Source: Pseudomonas abietaniphila
GTDB taxonomy: Bacteria > Pseudomonadota > Gammaproteobacteria > Pseudomonadales > Pseudomonadaceae
Length of the DNA stretch: 64,000 bases
Assembly (NCBI RefSeq): GCF_900100795.1
Contig: NZ_FNCO01000008.1
Location: forward strand, 186,001-250,000
Reading direction: 5' to 3'
The stretch's first letter is position 1; each line of letters starts with the position of its first letter. The translations under genes were made by a program, and so were the position numbers. Shown here in pieces: positions 1 to 9,011 of the stretch. Below the pieces are notes generated by a model, which worked only from the letters and a program-made list of their open reading frames with translations, made no database searches and had not been told where the DNA came from.

Positions 1-1
1 A

Positions 2-3000
2 CTCGTCAACCGCAGCAAGCTCACCGCCCGTGATCGCATTGCCGTCACCGCCGCTCAGGTTCGGAACGAAGGTGCAATCCGCAGCACCGACATCGCGTTG
101 AGCGCCAATGCGCTGGTCAATCGCAATGAAATCGCCGCCGAGCGGGCGCTCACGGTCACCGCCACACAGGTCGATAACCATCGCGGCAAGCTGCGTGGCC
201 AGCAGGTCAAGGTCGCAGGCGCCGATGCGATAGACAACCGTGGCGGCAACATCGTCGGCAGCAGCGTTTCGATTCAGGCCGGTTTGCTCGACAACGGCAC
301 GCTGGCGCAGGCTGCCGGTGAAATCACCAGCCTGATGGGCGACCTGACGGTGTCGGTCGACACGCTTCTCAATCAGGCCGGTTCGATTTTCGCCAAAGGA
401 GTGATGCGCTTCGACGGTTCGACGCTGGACAACAGCGGCGGGCAACTGGCAGGCGGTGCGCTTGACTTCAATGTGCGGGGTAGTCTGTTCAACCGTGGCG
501 GCGTGATTGAGTCCAACGCAGATTTCAATGTACGCAGCGCGTTATTTGATAACGGACGCGACGGGCTGATCAACGTGCTCGGCAGCGGACGCTGGGCGTT
601 GGGGGCGGTGGCCGACCTGGGCACTGTGCAGTTCACCGGGCCCTTGCAGCTCACGCTCGACAATGGACTGACTCTGAAAACAGGGGACCGTCTGTTCAGT
701 GCGGCGGGACTCAACGTGTCAGCCGCAAGCCTGGACAATGCGGGCGAGTTGCTCAGTGATGGCGACCTCAACCTTGCGTTCGTGGGCGATGTTTACAACA
801 GCGGACTGATTCAGACCCTGAAACAACTGACGTTGTCGGCGTCCGGCGTGCAGCAAAACGGTGGTCGTATCGGCAGCGCCGGGGATGCCACGTTGACCCT
901 GAGTGGTGTGCTCGACAACCTTGGCTACCTGACCGCCAGCCAGAGCCTGCAGATCAACGCCGCGAACATCGACAACCGCGGCACGCTCGGCGCACAAGGC
1001 GCCCTGACATTGCGCGCGCAGAACGGCATCAGCAATCACGCGGACAGCCTGCTGTTCAGTGGCGGTGATATGACACTGCGTGGCGGCCGCTTCAGTAATC
1101 TGTACGGCGACGTCTACAGCCAGGGCAATTTCAGGTTCAGCGCGCTGGAGGGCGGGTTTGCCGAGGTATTCAGCAACCTCTCCGGCACTGTGGAAAGTGA
1201 AGGCAACCTCGACATCAAGGCACGCTTCATCGAGAACGGCAAAGCCGAATTCGAGATGGGCCGTGAGCTGGTGGCCGGCGATCTGGACTGGGTCTGCGGT
1301 CAGCATTGTGACGGTCACGACAGCTTCAAACGTGGCTTGATCACGTTGCTGCAAACCTACATCGAGCGCGCGACGCAGGATTCGGCTTCAGCGCGGCTTG
1401 TGGCTGGCAAGTCGATGACCCTCGACGCCGATCAGGTTCAGAACCGCTACAGCCTGCTCGCTGCCAACGGCGACCTGACCATCACCGCTCACGATCTGCT
1501 TAATCAGGGCGCAAGTACGCGCGTCGGCACAAACGTCACGCAGATCGGTACGCCCGGACAGATCGACACCGCGTTTTGGGATCAGATGGAATTCGTCGAT
1601 GTTCCTGCTTTCAAGGCGGCGTTGGCGGCGGGGAATTTCGATCTGGCGTGGTTTGAACTGCTCAAGGCGCGATCCAGTGATGGTCGGTTTGAAGAGCTGA
1701 GCAACGTCACCGAATGGCGCGACAGCGGCGATATGGCTTACGCCGCGACCTTGCAGTCGGGCGGAAAAATGACGCTCAACGTTGCCAACAGCGTGCAGAA
1801 CGGCACGATCCGCGAAAACACACTGGCACAGCTCACAGGCCAGATGGGCGACGATCAGACCGGGCCGGTTGACATCGACCTGAGCAAGCGCGTGGCGGAT
1901 GGCGATGTCCTTGCAGGGGCGGGTTTCGATCCAACGTCGGCCAGCGGCTTCCGTCTGCCGCAAGGCGACTATGGCCTCTTTATAAAGAGCAAGGACCCGA
2001 CCGCACGCTACCTGGTGGAAGGCAACCCGAACCTCACCGATCTGAGCCGGTTTCTCGGCTCGGACTACCTGCTCGGCTTGCTCGGGTACAGCGCCGACGG
2101 TACATGGCGTCGTCTCGGCGACGGGTTCTACGAATCGCGACTGATCCGCGATGCTGTGCTGGCGCGCACGGGGCAGCGTTTTCTTGCCGATGATCTGAGC
2201 AGCGACGAAGAACAATTCCGCTACTTGATGGACAACGCCGCCGCCAGCAAAAAAGCGCTCAACCTGAGCGTTGGCGTTGGATTGTCCGCCGAACAAGTTG
2301 GCGCGCTGACTCACGACATTGTCTGGATGGAGAACCGTGTCGTCGAGGGGCAGACCGTGCTGGTGCCCGTCCTGTATCTGGCGCAGGCCGAGTCGCGCAA
2401 CGTACGAGGCAACTCCCTGATTCAAGGCCGCGAGCTGGCGCTGGTCAGCGGCGGTGACTTGCTGAGCGTCGGCACCTTGCGGGGTAAAGACACGGTCAGC
2501 ATCAATACCGCAGGCAGCCTGTATCAGGGCGGTCTGATCGACGCCGGAAACGCCCTGGCGCTGCTCGCTCAGGACAGCATTCGTAACGCCATGGCCGGCG
2601 AGATTCGGGGCAGCGACGTCAGTCTCGTGGCGATCAACGGCGACATCATCAGCGATCGCACGGCGGCTCAGGTTCGAGACGGCTCTGGTATGCGCACGGT
2701 CCTTGATGGGCCGAGCGTCATTCATTCGAATAACAACCTGACGCTGCTCGCCGGCCAGGACATCAGCAATCGCGGGGCAATCAGCGCAGGCACCGACGCC
2801 AGCCTGACCGCCGGACGCGACATCAATCTGCTCGCCACGGTCAACGCACGCGAACGACATGACATCGCTGACGGTGGCCATCGCTACACCGTCAGCACCG
2901 ATGTCGAAAATCTCGCCGCCACTGTCAGCACCGGCGGCAATCTCAGTCTCGCCGCTGGACGCGACATCAATGTCGTCGCCAGCAAGGCTTCCGCCGCGCA

Positions 3001-5437
3001 GGACCTGTTTCTCAACGCTGGCCGTGACATCGCCGTTGTCTCCGCCACTGACATTCGCAGCGTCGAAACACGCAGCAAGAACGGCCACAAACGCGTCACC
3101 GAACGCGACGATCGGCAGACGCACGTCGGCAGCCTGCTCAGCGCCGGTCATGACTTTAACTCCACCGCCGTCGGCGACACCACGCTGATCGCCAGCCACA
3201 TCGAGGCGGCTAACGACGCGCAGCTCTACAGCGGCGGCCGGATCAGCTTGCTCGCCGGGCAAAACAGCACCTCGACCCTGTACGACATGCAGGAAAAAGG
3301 CGGCTGGGGCGCCGAGAAAAGCAAGCGTGATGAAGTCACCGACGTCACCCACGTCGGCAGCGGGATCAAGACCGGCGGCAACCTTAGCCTCGTCAGTGGC
3401 GGCGATCAGCTTTATCAACGGGCGAAGCTGGACAGTGGCAACGACCTGACCCTTACCAGCGGCGGCGCGGTGACGTTCGAGGCCGTGAAAGACCTGCATC
3501 AGGAAAGTCACGTCGAGAACGACAGCGACCTCGCCTGGTTCAGCATGAAAGGCGAGGGCCGAACCGACGAAACCGTTCGCCAGAGCGAACTGACGGCGCA
3601 GGGCAACCTCGTCATTAACGCCGTGCAAGGGCTGAAGATCGACGTCAAAAAAGTCGATCAACAGACCGTCAGCCAGACCATCGAGGCGATGGTGACGGCC
3701 GACCCTCAACTGGCGTGGCTTAAGGCTGCTGAACAACGCGGCGACGTGGACTGGCGCCAGGTCGCCGAGATCCATGAATCGTTCAAATATGACAATGCCG
3801 GTTTAGGGCCTGCGGCGCAGATCGCGGTGGCGATTCTGATGGCATGGGCGGTGGGACCGACTGTGATGGTCGCGGCGACCGAAGCAGGCGCCGCGGCCAG
3901 CATCGCCGCCGCTGCCGGTGCAGTCGCGACCAGCGCCAGCACGACGGCAGCGGTGTCGGTCGTCAATAACCGCGGCAACCTCGGCGCGGTGCTCAAGGAA
4001 GTGACCTCGTCCGACAGCCTGAAGGGCTATGCCGTTTCAGGCATCACCGCCGGGCTGACCGCCGGGCATTTCGATGCGCTGACTGGAGCGGCGGGCAAGG
4101 TTCCAACATTCACCTTGCAAGGCATTGGCGGATTTGCCGCGAATCAGGCCCTGCAAGGCGTCACCTCCACCGCACTCAGCAAAGCCCTCGGTCAGGGCGG
4201 TAGTGTGAACGAAGCGCTCAAGGGCGCGCTGTTCAATACCTTGGCCGCCACCGCGTTCAACCTCGTCGGCGACTACACCGCAGGCGTCATAGAAACCGGT
4301 ACACCCAGCAAAGTCGTGATCCACGCCATGGTGGGCGGTCTGCTCGCCAAAGCCACGGGCGGCGATTTCAAAACCGGCGCTTTGGCCGCAGGCGTCAACG
4401 AAGCCGTGGTCGGTCACCTCGACGGCCTGGTTCAGGGCAACGAAGCGCTGCTGACCATGAGCAGCCAGATGATCGGCCTGCTCGCCGCTGCCGCCCAGAA
4501 AGACACCGACGCCGAAAAACTCCAGCAAGGCGTGTGGGTCGCCAAGAACGCAACGGAATACAACTACCTCCTGCACAAAGACCTGGAGGCCATGCACGCC
4601 GAGCTTACCGCGAGCAAGAGCGACGCCGAAAAGCGCCAGATACACGAGAAATACGCCAAACAAAACGAAGACAACAACGCCGCACTGGGTTCGCTGTGCA
4701 AGGCCAACCCAGACGTCTGCCGACAGATCTCGGACCAACTGCAGCAAGACGAACCCAAGCTCGACGCCCTCGCCAAGGAGCTTTGCGCCAAGGGGGAAAT
4801 CCAGGAAGGCACCCTCATCGCCGCCTTCTTCCAACAGGAAAACATGGCGGCCCGCCTGCAGATCGCCAGTGAACTCGGCGCGATCAAAAACGGAGAGGGC
4901 AGCCGGCTCCTGAATGAACTGGGCGCGGTTTTGCTCGGCGGCGCCCGCGTTGACAGCGGGCCTTCAAAACCTACCAGTAACAACTCGTCCCGACCGACAC
5001 ACCAAACGTCCGAGTCCGATGTCGGCCCCACCCGCCCTCAAGTGAGCTTTGAAAGCGGACAGGAAGTGCCGTACGGTGCAAAAGCAACGGGTGGTGCAGT
5101 AGAGCTAACATTTGACAAGGCCACCCGGATTTGGACAACTCCTGCTGGTCTAGAGTATGGGCAAGGATCGGTTCAAGGAAACAGAGTTTTGCATGTTTTA
5201 GAGCATGCGGAGCCGAATCCGGCCAAGACAACGCATAGCGTGTTTAGTATGGACAGAAAAGAAATTTTAGGCGCTGTCGATGAAGCATGGCTCAAGAAAG
5301 GTAGTCCCGTAGTAGGTGATCCGGGTGCATATGTTGTTCCGATGGGCCGAGCGATTGGTACGTCGGGAGAAACGAGTATTAAAGTTATTGTTCGACCTGG
5401 GACCAATCAGGTCATTACCGCCTATCCTGTAAAGTAG
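2..5437 (+). CDS. cdiA: CdiA/filamentous hemagglutinin family exoprotein, 3' part (5'-truncated by window)
   Basis: The reading frame is open from the first bases, so the N-terminal TPS secretion domain and any cdiB lie outside the window. Numbering residues from the Met at 98, residues 1 to about 1180 are FHA-type beta-helix repeats with recurring DNRG, LSAGRDI and GGNLSL patterns. A DUF637-like hemagglutinin region follows at about 1190-1400, with an Ala/Val-rich hydrophobic stretch (AVAILMAWAVGP). A pretoxin region with paired cysteines (LCKANPDVC) leads to a C-terminal tip from about 1647. No VENN motif was found. The tip carries His1699, His1703 and His1713 and ends with a VIVRPGTNQVITAYPV strand, which suggests a small nuclease, perhaps of the BECR fold; that is inference. 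In this family the protein is displayed at the cell surface and delivers its tip into neighbouring cells. Base composition falls sharply over the last ~350 bases. Confidence 0.88.
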   Translation, partial: LVNRSKLTARDRIAVTAAQVRNEGAIRSTDIALSANALVNRNEIAAERALTVTATQVDNHRGKLRGQQVKVAGADAIDNRGGNIVGSSVSIQAGLLDNGTLAQAAGEITSLMGDLTVSVDTLLNQAGSIFAKGVMRFDGSTLDNSGGQLAGGALDFNVRGSLFNRGGVIESNADFNVRSALFDNGRDGLINVLGSGRWALGAVADLGTVQFTGPLQLTLDNGLTLKTGDRLFSAAGLNVSAASLDNAGELLSDGDLNLAFVGDVYNSGLIQTLKQLTLSASGVQQNGGRIGSAGDATLTLSGVLDNLGYLTASQSLQINAANIDNRGTLGAQGALTLRAQNGISNHADSLLFSGGDMTLRGGRFSNLYGDVYSQGNFRFSALEGGFAEVFSNLSGTVESEGNLDIKARFIENGKAEFEMGRELVAGDLDWVCGQHCDGHDSFKRGLITLLQTYIERATQDSASARLVAGKSMTLDADQVQNRYSLLAANGDLTITAHDLLNQGASTRVGTNVTQIGTPGQIDTAFWDQMEFVDVPAFKAALAAGNFDLAWFELLKARSSDGRFEELSNVTEWRDSGDMAYAATLQSGGKMTLNVANSVQNGTIRENTLAQLTGQMGDDQTGPVDIDLSKRVADGDVLAGAGFDPTSASGFRLPQGDYGLFIKSKDPTARYLVEGNPNLTDLSRFLGSDYLLGLLGYSADGTWRRLGDGFYESRLIRDAVLARTGQRFLADDLSSDEEQFRYLMDNAAASKKALNLSVGVGLSAEQVGALTHDIVWMENRVVEGQTVLVPVLYLAQAESRNVRGNSLIQGRELALVSGGDLLSVGTLRGKDTVSINTAGSLYQGGLIDAGNALALLAQDSIRNAMAGEIRGSDVSLVAINGDIISDRTAAQVRDGSGMRTVLDGPSVIHSNNNLTLLAGQDISNRGAISAGTDASLTAGRDINLLATVNARERHDIADGGHRYTVSTDVENLAATVSTGGNLSLAAGRDINVVASKASAAQDLFLNAGRDIAVVSATDIRSVETRSKNGHKRVTERDDRQTHVGSLLSAGHDFNSTAVGDTTLIASHIEAANDAQLYSGGRISLLAGQNSTSTLYDMQEKGGWGAEKSKRDEVTDVTHVGSGIKTGGNLSLVSGGDQLYQRAKLDSGNDLTLTSGGAVTFEAVKDLHQESHVENDSDLAWFSMKGEGRTDETVRQSELTAQGNLVINAVQGLKIDVKKVDQQTVSQTIEAMVTADPQLAWLKAAEQRGDVDWRQVAEIHESFKYDNAGLGPAAQIAVAILMAWAVGPTVMVAATEAGAAASIAAAAGAVATSASTTAAVSVVNNRGNLGAVLKEVTSSDSLKGYAVSGITAGLTAGHFDALTGAAGKVPTFTLQGIGGFAANQALQGVTSTALSKALGQGGSVNEALKGALFNTLAATAFNLVGDYTAGVIETGTPSKVVIHAMVGGLLAKATGGDFKTGALAAGVNEAVVGHLDGLVQGNEALLTMSSQMIGLLAAAAQKDTDAEKLQQGVWVAKNATEYNYLLHKDLEAMHAELTASKSDAEKRQIHEKYAKQNEDNNAALGSLCKANPDVCRQISDQLQQDEPKLDALAKELCAKGEIQEGTLIAAFFQQENMAARLQIASELGAIKNGEGSRLLNELGAVLLGGARVDSGPSKPTSNNSSRPTHQTSESDVGPTRPQVSFESGQEVPYGAKATGGAVELTFDKATRIWTTPAGLEYGQGSVQGNRVLHVLEHAEPNPAKTTHSVFSMDRKEILGAVDEAWLKKGSPVVGDPGAYVVPMGRAIGTSGETSIKVIVRPGTNQVITAYPVK

Positions 5438-5448
5438 AGACGATTTAT

Positions 5449-5655
5449 ATGTTGTGTCCAAGGTGTGAGCAGGGAGATGTTGTCAAGGCAAAAATTATAG
5501 CTGAGAAGACTTGCTTGTTCGTATGTCAAGAGTGCGAGGCCTCATGGTTTTTATGCGAAGACATAGGGGTTAAAGCCTTCATCGATTTTGGGGTCTATAT
5601 GGAAAGTATAGGGCTGAAACCATTATGGAGTGAGTTGCAAATCATGCCTGAGTAG
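5449..5655 (+). CDS. Small zinc-ribbon protein, candidate immunity protein to the CdiA tip
   Basis: This 68-residue protein starts 11 bases after the CdiA stop on the same strand. It has two CxxC knuckles (Cys3/Cys6 and Cys26/Cys29) typical of a small zinc ribbon, then an acidic, aromatic C-terminal half. It shares the AT-rich composition of the toxin tip, as expected if both arrived together. Immunity genes of contact-dependent inhibition systems sit directly after cdiA and are usually small and cytosolic, so immunity is the best inference from position. No family was recognised with certainty. The ribosome site is weak, and translational coupling to cdiA is plausible. Confidence 0.65.
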   Translation: MLCPRCEQGDVVKAKIIAEKTCLFVCQECEASWFLCEDIGVKAFIDFGVYMESIGLKPLWSELQIMPE

Positions 5656-5964
5656 GTGCAAAAGCAATCCCAGAAAGCAGCTAACCGACGCTCGCCAAGA
5701 CAAATCAAAATGCTGCTTGCAGATGTTTTTTGAGGTGTTTAGTTAGTGCGTGCTCCTAGGGGGTGGCTTTACGGATGTTCCGTTTTAAATCTAAGACGTG
5801 AAAAGGGACTCCAAAGATGATGACCTTCTTGCAGGCGACGATTTGCCTTTCTGACGGCGTTAATGGTTTACGGCGTTTAATAATGGGGGTGGTATAACTT
5901 TCGATGGGTGTGCATGGACGCATAACTAAAAGCGCTTTTCGCTTTTTTAAAATTAAGGATCGAT
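5656..5964. other. AT-rich intergenic region after the CDI module
   Basis: These 309 bases have no convincing gene. A short frame from about 5818 (MMTFLQATICLSDGVNGL...) stops after some 22 codons and could be a decayed fragment. The composition is much more AT-rich than the surrounding genes. Such tracts after a CDI immunity gene often hold remnants of displaced toxin/immunity cassettes, but none could be recognised here. Confidence 0.4.
5928..5948 (+). terminator. Terminator-like hairpin just before the lipoprotein start
   Basis: The stem AAAAGCG (5928-5934) pairs with CGCTTTT (5940-5946) around a CTTTT loop and is followed by more T residues. It has the form of a weak intrinsic terminator but lies about 17 bases before the lipoprotein ATG. 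It may end CDI readthrough or act as a leader attenuator. Confidence 0.4.
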
Positions 5965-6585
5965 ATGAAAAAAATATTCGCTGTGATGTTGTGCGCTGTT
6001 TTATTGGCCGGTTGTGCGGGGCAGAAATTCTCCCCGGAACATCGTGAGCAAATCAAGACGGTCAAGGTGCTTCCTGTCAAATGGGAGCCGGGCGAGATTC
6101 ATTATTTCGGCCGCGCGCAGAACACCGGTATGGCGTTTGGGGGGTATTTGGGATTTCTTCTGGCGAATAGCCTGTCGACTTCTCCACAACGTGAAATTAT
6201 CAAAACCCTCGACAGTGAAAAGATCGACCTGGGGGCGCTGGTGAAGCAGCACTTCGTCGCTGAACTCGCCAAGAACCCTTCGCTGAACGTCGTTGGAGAT
6301 GAAGCAACGGCCGATGCACATATTCAATTGACGGTCGATTATTGGGGCTTCCAGATTTCCCATGGGTTCAGCGGCGTGATTTACCCGGTTATCAAGGTGG
6401 GTGCCGTGATGCAGCGAGGCACCGAGCGGTTGTGGGTGCAGAACGAAGGCGTTACCCCGTTCACCGACGGGAACGATCTCGGCTATGTGCCAGCGAGTCT
6501 GGGCACGGAACCCGAAACCTTGCGTTTGGCCTTGAACGGGGTTAGCGCCATCGCCAGTCAGTCATTGGCGAAAGGTTTGCGGTGA
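5965..6585 (+). CDS. Putative lipoprotein
   Basis: This 206-residue protein begins with a classic lipoprotein signal: a basic start (MKK), a hydrophobic core and the lipobox LLAGC with the acylated cysteine at residue 17. Alanine at position +2 predicts outer-membrane sorting. The mature part is a soluble alpha/beta-type sequence with no family that I can name. The ATG at 5965 follows AAGGA at a normal distance. The gene converges on yaaA, and a GC-rich inverted repeat (CTGGGGC...GCCCCAG, about 6601-6631) lies between the two. Its function is unknown. Confidence 0.8.
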   Translation: MKKIFAVMLCAVLLAGCAGQKFSPEHREQIKTVKVLPVKWEPGEIHYFGRAQNTGMAFGGYLGFLLANSLSTSPQREIIKTLDSEKIDLGALVKQHFVAELAKNPSLNVVGDEATADAHIQLTVDYWGFQISHGFSGVIYPVIKVGAVMQRGTERLWVQNEGVTPFTDGNDLGYVPASLGTEPETLRLALNGVSAIASQSLAKGLR

Positions 6586-6647
6586 CGCGTGAATAACTCG
6601 CTGGGGCCAGACTCGAAACGCCTCGCCCCAGCCTCAGACCCACGCAA

Positions 6648-7427
6648 TTAACCGTGGATTTCATCCCGCAAAAACACCAGCTTGTCCGCCTTGGACAGTT
6701 CCTTCGCATACCGATACCCCTGCACATCGAACTGCTTAAGGTCGTCCGGGTTGTTGATGCGCTCCGAGATGACGAAACGGCTCATCATGCCGCGCGCTTT
6801 TTTGGCGTAGAAACTGATGATCTTGTACTGGCCGTTCTTCTGGTCGCGGAACTCGGTGTCGATGACGCGGGCGTTGAGTGCTGAACGTTTGACCGCAGAG
6901 AAATACTCGTTTGACGCCAGGTTGAGCAGCACGTCGTCGCCTTGTTCGGCGAGGGCCTCGTTGAGCCATTCGCTGATGCGATCGCCCCAGAACGCGTAAA
7001 GGTCTTTGCCGCGTGCGTTGGCGAGTTTGGTGCCCATTTCCAGGCGATACGGTTGCATCAGGTCGAGCGGGCGCAGCAGGCCGTAGAGGCCGGAGAGCAT
7101 GCGCAGGTGTTGCTGGGCGTAGTCGAGTTCGGTTTCACTCAACGTATCTGCGGCAAGACCGGTGTAGACGTCACCCTTGAATGCCAGCAGCGCCTGTTTG
7201 GCGTTGCTCGGCGTAAAGGCGGGCGTCCAGCTGCCGAAGCGTGCAGCGTTGAGGCCGGCCAGTTTGTCCGACAGGTGCATCAACTCGCTGATCTGCGAGG
7301 GGGTGAGCTCGCGCAGTTGGGTGATGAGTTCCTGTGAGTGGTCCAGGTATTGAGGCTGGGTAAAGCGTTCGGTGGTGGGCGGTGTCTCGAAATCGAGGGT
7401 CTTCGCTGGGGATATCACCATCAGCAT
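6648..7427 (-). CDS. yaaA: Peroxide stress protein YaaA (DUF328)
   Basis: This 259-residue protein matches YaaA over its full length, including the conserved start MLMVISPAKTLDFETP and the internal motif NLASNEYFSAVK, and it has the family's normal size (about 258 aa in E. coli). In E. coli YaaA lowers free intracellular iron during peroxide stress and so limits DNA damage by the Fenton reaction. The protein is predicted to be cytosolic and DNA-binding. The gene stands alone on the minus strand, convergent with the lipoprotein gene. Confidence 0.93.
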   Translation of the reverse strand: MLMVISPAKTLDFETPPTTERFTQPQYLDHSQELITQLRELTPSQISELMHLSDKLAGLNAARFGSWTPAFTPSNAKQALLAFKGDVYTGLAADTLSETELDYAQQHLRMLSGLYGLLRPLDLMQPYRLEMGTKLANARGKDLYAFWGDRISEWLNEALAEQGDDVLLNLASNEYFSAVKRSALNARVIDTEFRDQKNGQYKIISFYAKKARGMMSRFVISERINNPDDLKQFDVQGYRYAKELSKADKLVFLRDEIHG

Positions 7428-7533
7428 GCGGTCGTCTCCTTTAATCGTGGGGGCGATTCTAGGGGTTGTGCCCGGATGACTCCAGCTATGGTGATGATAG
7501 GTACGGTGCAGATCAGATCGATGCGATCGACTT

Positions 7534-7648
7534 TAGGAGTGTGGCTTGTCCCGCGAGCTGGCGCGAAGCGGCAGTAAAACCTATGAGCGCGGTCTGTGAT
7601 TTTGCTGCCGGTGCCCGGCAGATCGCGGGACAAGCCACGCTCCTACAG
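7534..7648. repeat. REP-type inverted repeat
   Basis: The left arm TAGGAGTGTGGCTTGTCCCG is matched by a near-complementary right arm at 7623-7645. Inner arms (GCGGCAGTAAAA with TTTTGCTGCCG) also pair, so the whole element can fold into one long hairpin. It lies between the divergent yaaA and deacetylase-like genes. Confidence 0.8.
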
Positions 7649-7745
7649 GTCGGTGTAATCAGCCATGTACGAGGGTCTCACCCAAATCCGCTATAGTGCC
7701 TCGCCGGTTTCGGCCTCTTCATTCAAGGATTGGGAGCACGTCGTT

Positions 7746-9011
7746 TTGCGCATGCCGTTATTGATCGGTGCCTGTCTGCTGGCGTTCAACGCGCAGGCGG
7801 CGACCGGAGAGATTGCGACGATGGATCGCAGTGTCTGGCCGGAGGTCCTTGAGACCCCTCAACTGTTCGATGTGGCCTCGCGTGCCGAGATCCTGAGTTT
7901 TGCTCATCAGTTGCTTGAGAGCGAAAACATCAGCGACATCCAGCTGGCCGAGCGCCTCGGTTTGCGGCAGATCAACGTGGCCACCGTAAACCTGATCCGG
8001 AATCGACTGTGGACACGGTTGTTTGACAACTGGAAAGCCGCCGAGAAGACCTGTGAAGCCGACGCTTCGTTCTGCGTGCTGGTCGATGACGTGCCGATGC
8101 TGCGCCAGCGCGCGGCCGAATACAAAGTCGCCGACGATTCGTTTTATGCCCGCTGGGCGGCGCCCGCCGATGCCTTCAACCAGCGTTACCTGAACGAACT
8201 GCTGCGCATGGCGGCGCTGTTTCCGCAGACCAGCAGCGAGGTCGAGCGCTACAACTCGGACGAGTTGAGCGGCGACGAGATGCCCGACCGCACCTTCCTG
8301 CTTAATTTCGAGAGCGGCCCTACGGTCGCCGATGGCGCCACCGACTGGCTGGCGGATTTCATGCGTCAGCAGAAAATCAACGCCACGTTCTTCGTGCTCG
8401 GTAAAAACCTGCAGACCCGGCTGGACGCCAGTTCTGCACAAGCGCTGCAGACGGTGTATCGCCAGCAATGTGTGGGTATTCAAGGCTGGGAGTATCGTTC
8501 GCACGCGCACTGGAACGACTGGCAGGACTCAATCGAGCGCAGTGCCGCGCTGGTGCAGCAGACCCTGCCAGACAACTTCGTGCCGCTGTTTCGGCCGCCG
8601 TACGGCCATCGCCGGGCGGACAGCGCGCAGTTTTTCCGTGATCAGCAGCTGCGCGTCTCGCTATGGAACATCGACTCCCAGGACGCGACCGGCCGCATCA
8701 GCGCCGAACAGGCCGCGCACCGTGTGCTGACACTGATGCTTCTATGGCGCCACGGAAACATTGTGTTCCACGACAGCACGGACAAACCGCAACAGGCCGT
8801 GCCATGGCTGATGGCCAATACCGCGCAAAGTGGTGTGGTGTGGGAAGACTGTCATATTTATCCGCAGCAACTGTCGGACGAAACCGATCAGGCGGAGCCC
8901 GACGATGAAGACGCTGAGGAGCCTGCAGACGAACAACCGGAGGATCAAATGCCGGATGTCAGCCAGTCTTCGACAAAACAGGCTGAAGAGCCCGTAAAAC
9001 AAGGGGAATAG
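7746..9011 (+). CDS. Polysaccharide deacetylase family protein with degenerate active site
   Basis: The best start is TTG at 7746, nine bases after GGGAG (7732-7736); an upstream Met at 7665 would run through a REP element. The protein is about 421 aa with a short signal peptide (MPLLIGACLLAFNAQA). The C-terminal half is a NodB-like carbohydrate esterase domain: AxFFVLGKNL, RPPYGHRR, the DSQD region and IVFHDST are all visible. Motif 1, normally TFDDGP, reads NFESGP (Glu189, Ser190), so the catalytic and metal-binding Asp pair is lost, and motif 2 is also atypical (SHAHWND). The last ~45 residues form an acidic, disordered tail. The protein may bind glycan without deacetylating it. Confidence 0.82.
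   Translation: MRMPLLIGACLLAFNAQAATGEIATMDRSVWPEVLETPQLFDVASRAEILSFAHQLLESENISDIQLAERLGLRQINVATVNLIRNRLWTRLFDNWKAAEKTCEADASFCVLVDDVPMLRQRAAEYKVADDSFYARWAAPADAFNQRYLNELLRMAALFPQTSSEVERYNSDELSGDEMPDRTFLLNFESGPTVADGATDWLADFMRQQKINATFFVLGKNLQTRLDASSAQALQTVYRQQCVGIQGWEYRSHAHWNDWQDSIERSAALVQQTLPDNFVPLFRPPYGHRRADSAQFFRDQQLRVSLWNIDSQDATGRISAEQAAHRVLTLMLLWRHGNIVFHDSTDKPQQAVPWLMANTAQSGVVWEDCHIYPQQLSDETDQAEPDDEDAEEPADEQPEDQMPDVSQSSTKQAEEPVKQGE

Noticed and set aside
1388..3775. Minus-strand frame of 795 codons inside the cdiA-like gene
   Set aside because: It overlaps the strongly patterned FHA repeats on the plus strand and has no recognisable domain.
5818..5884. Short frame MMTFLQATICLSDGVNGL...
   Set aside because: Only about 22 codons, no ribosome site and no recognised family, so it is not called as a gene or pseudogene.
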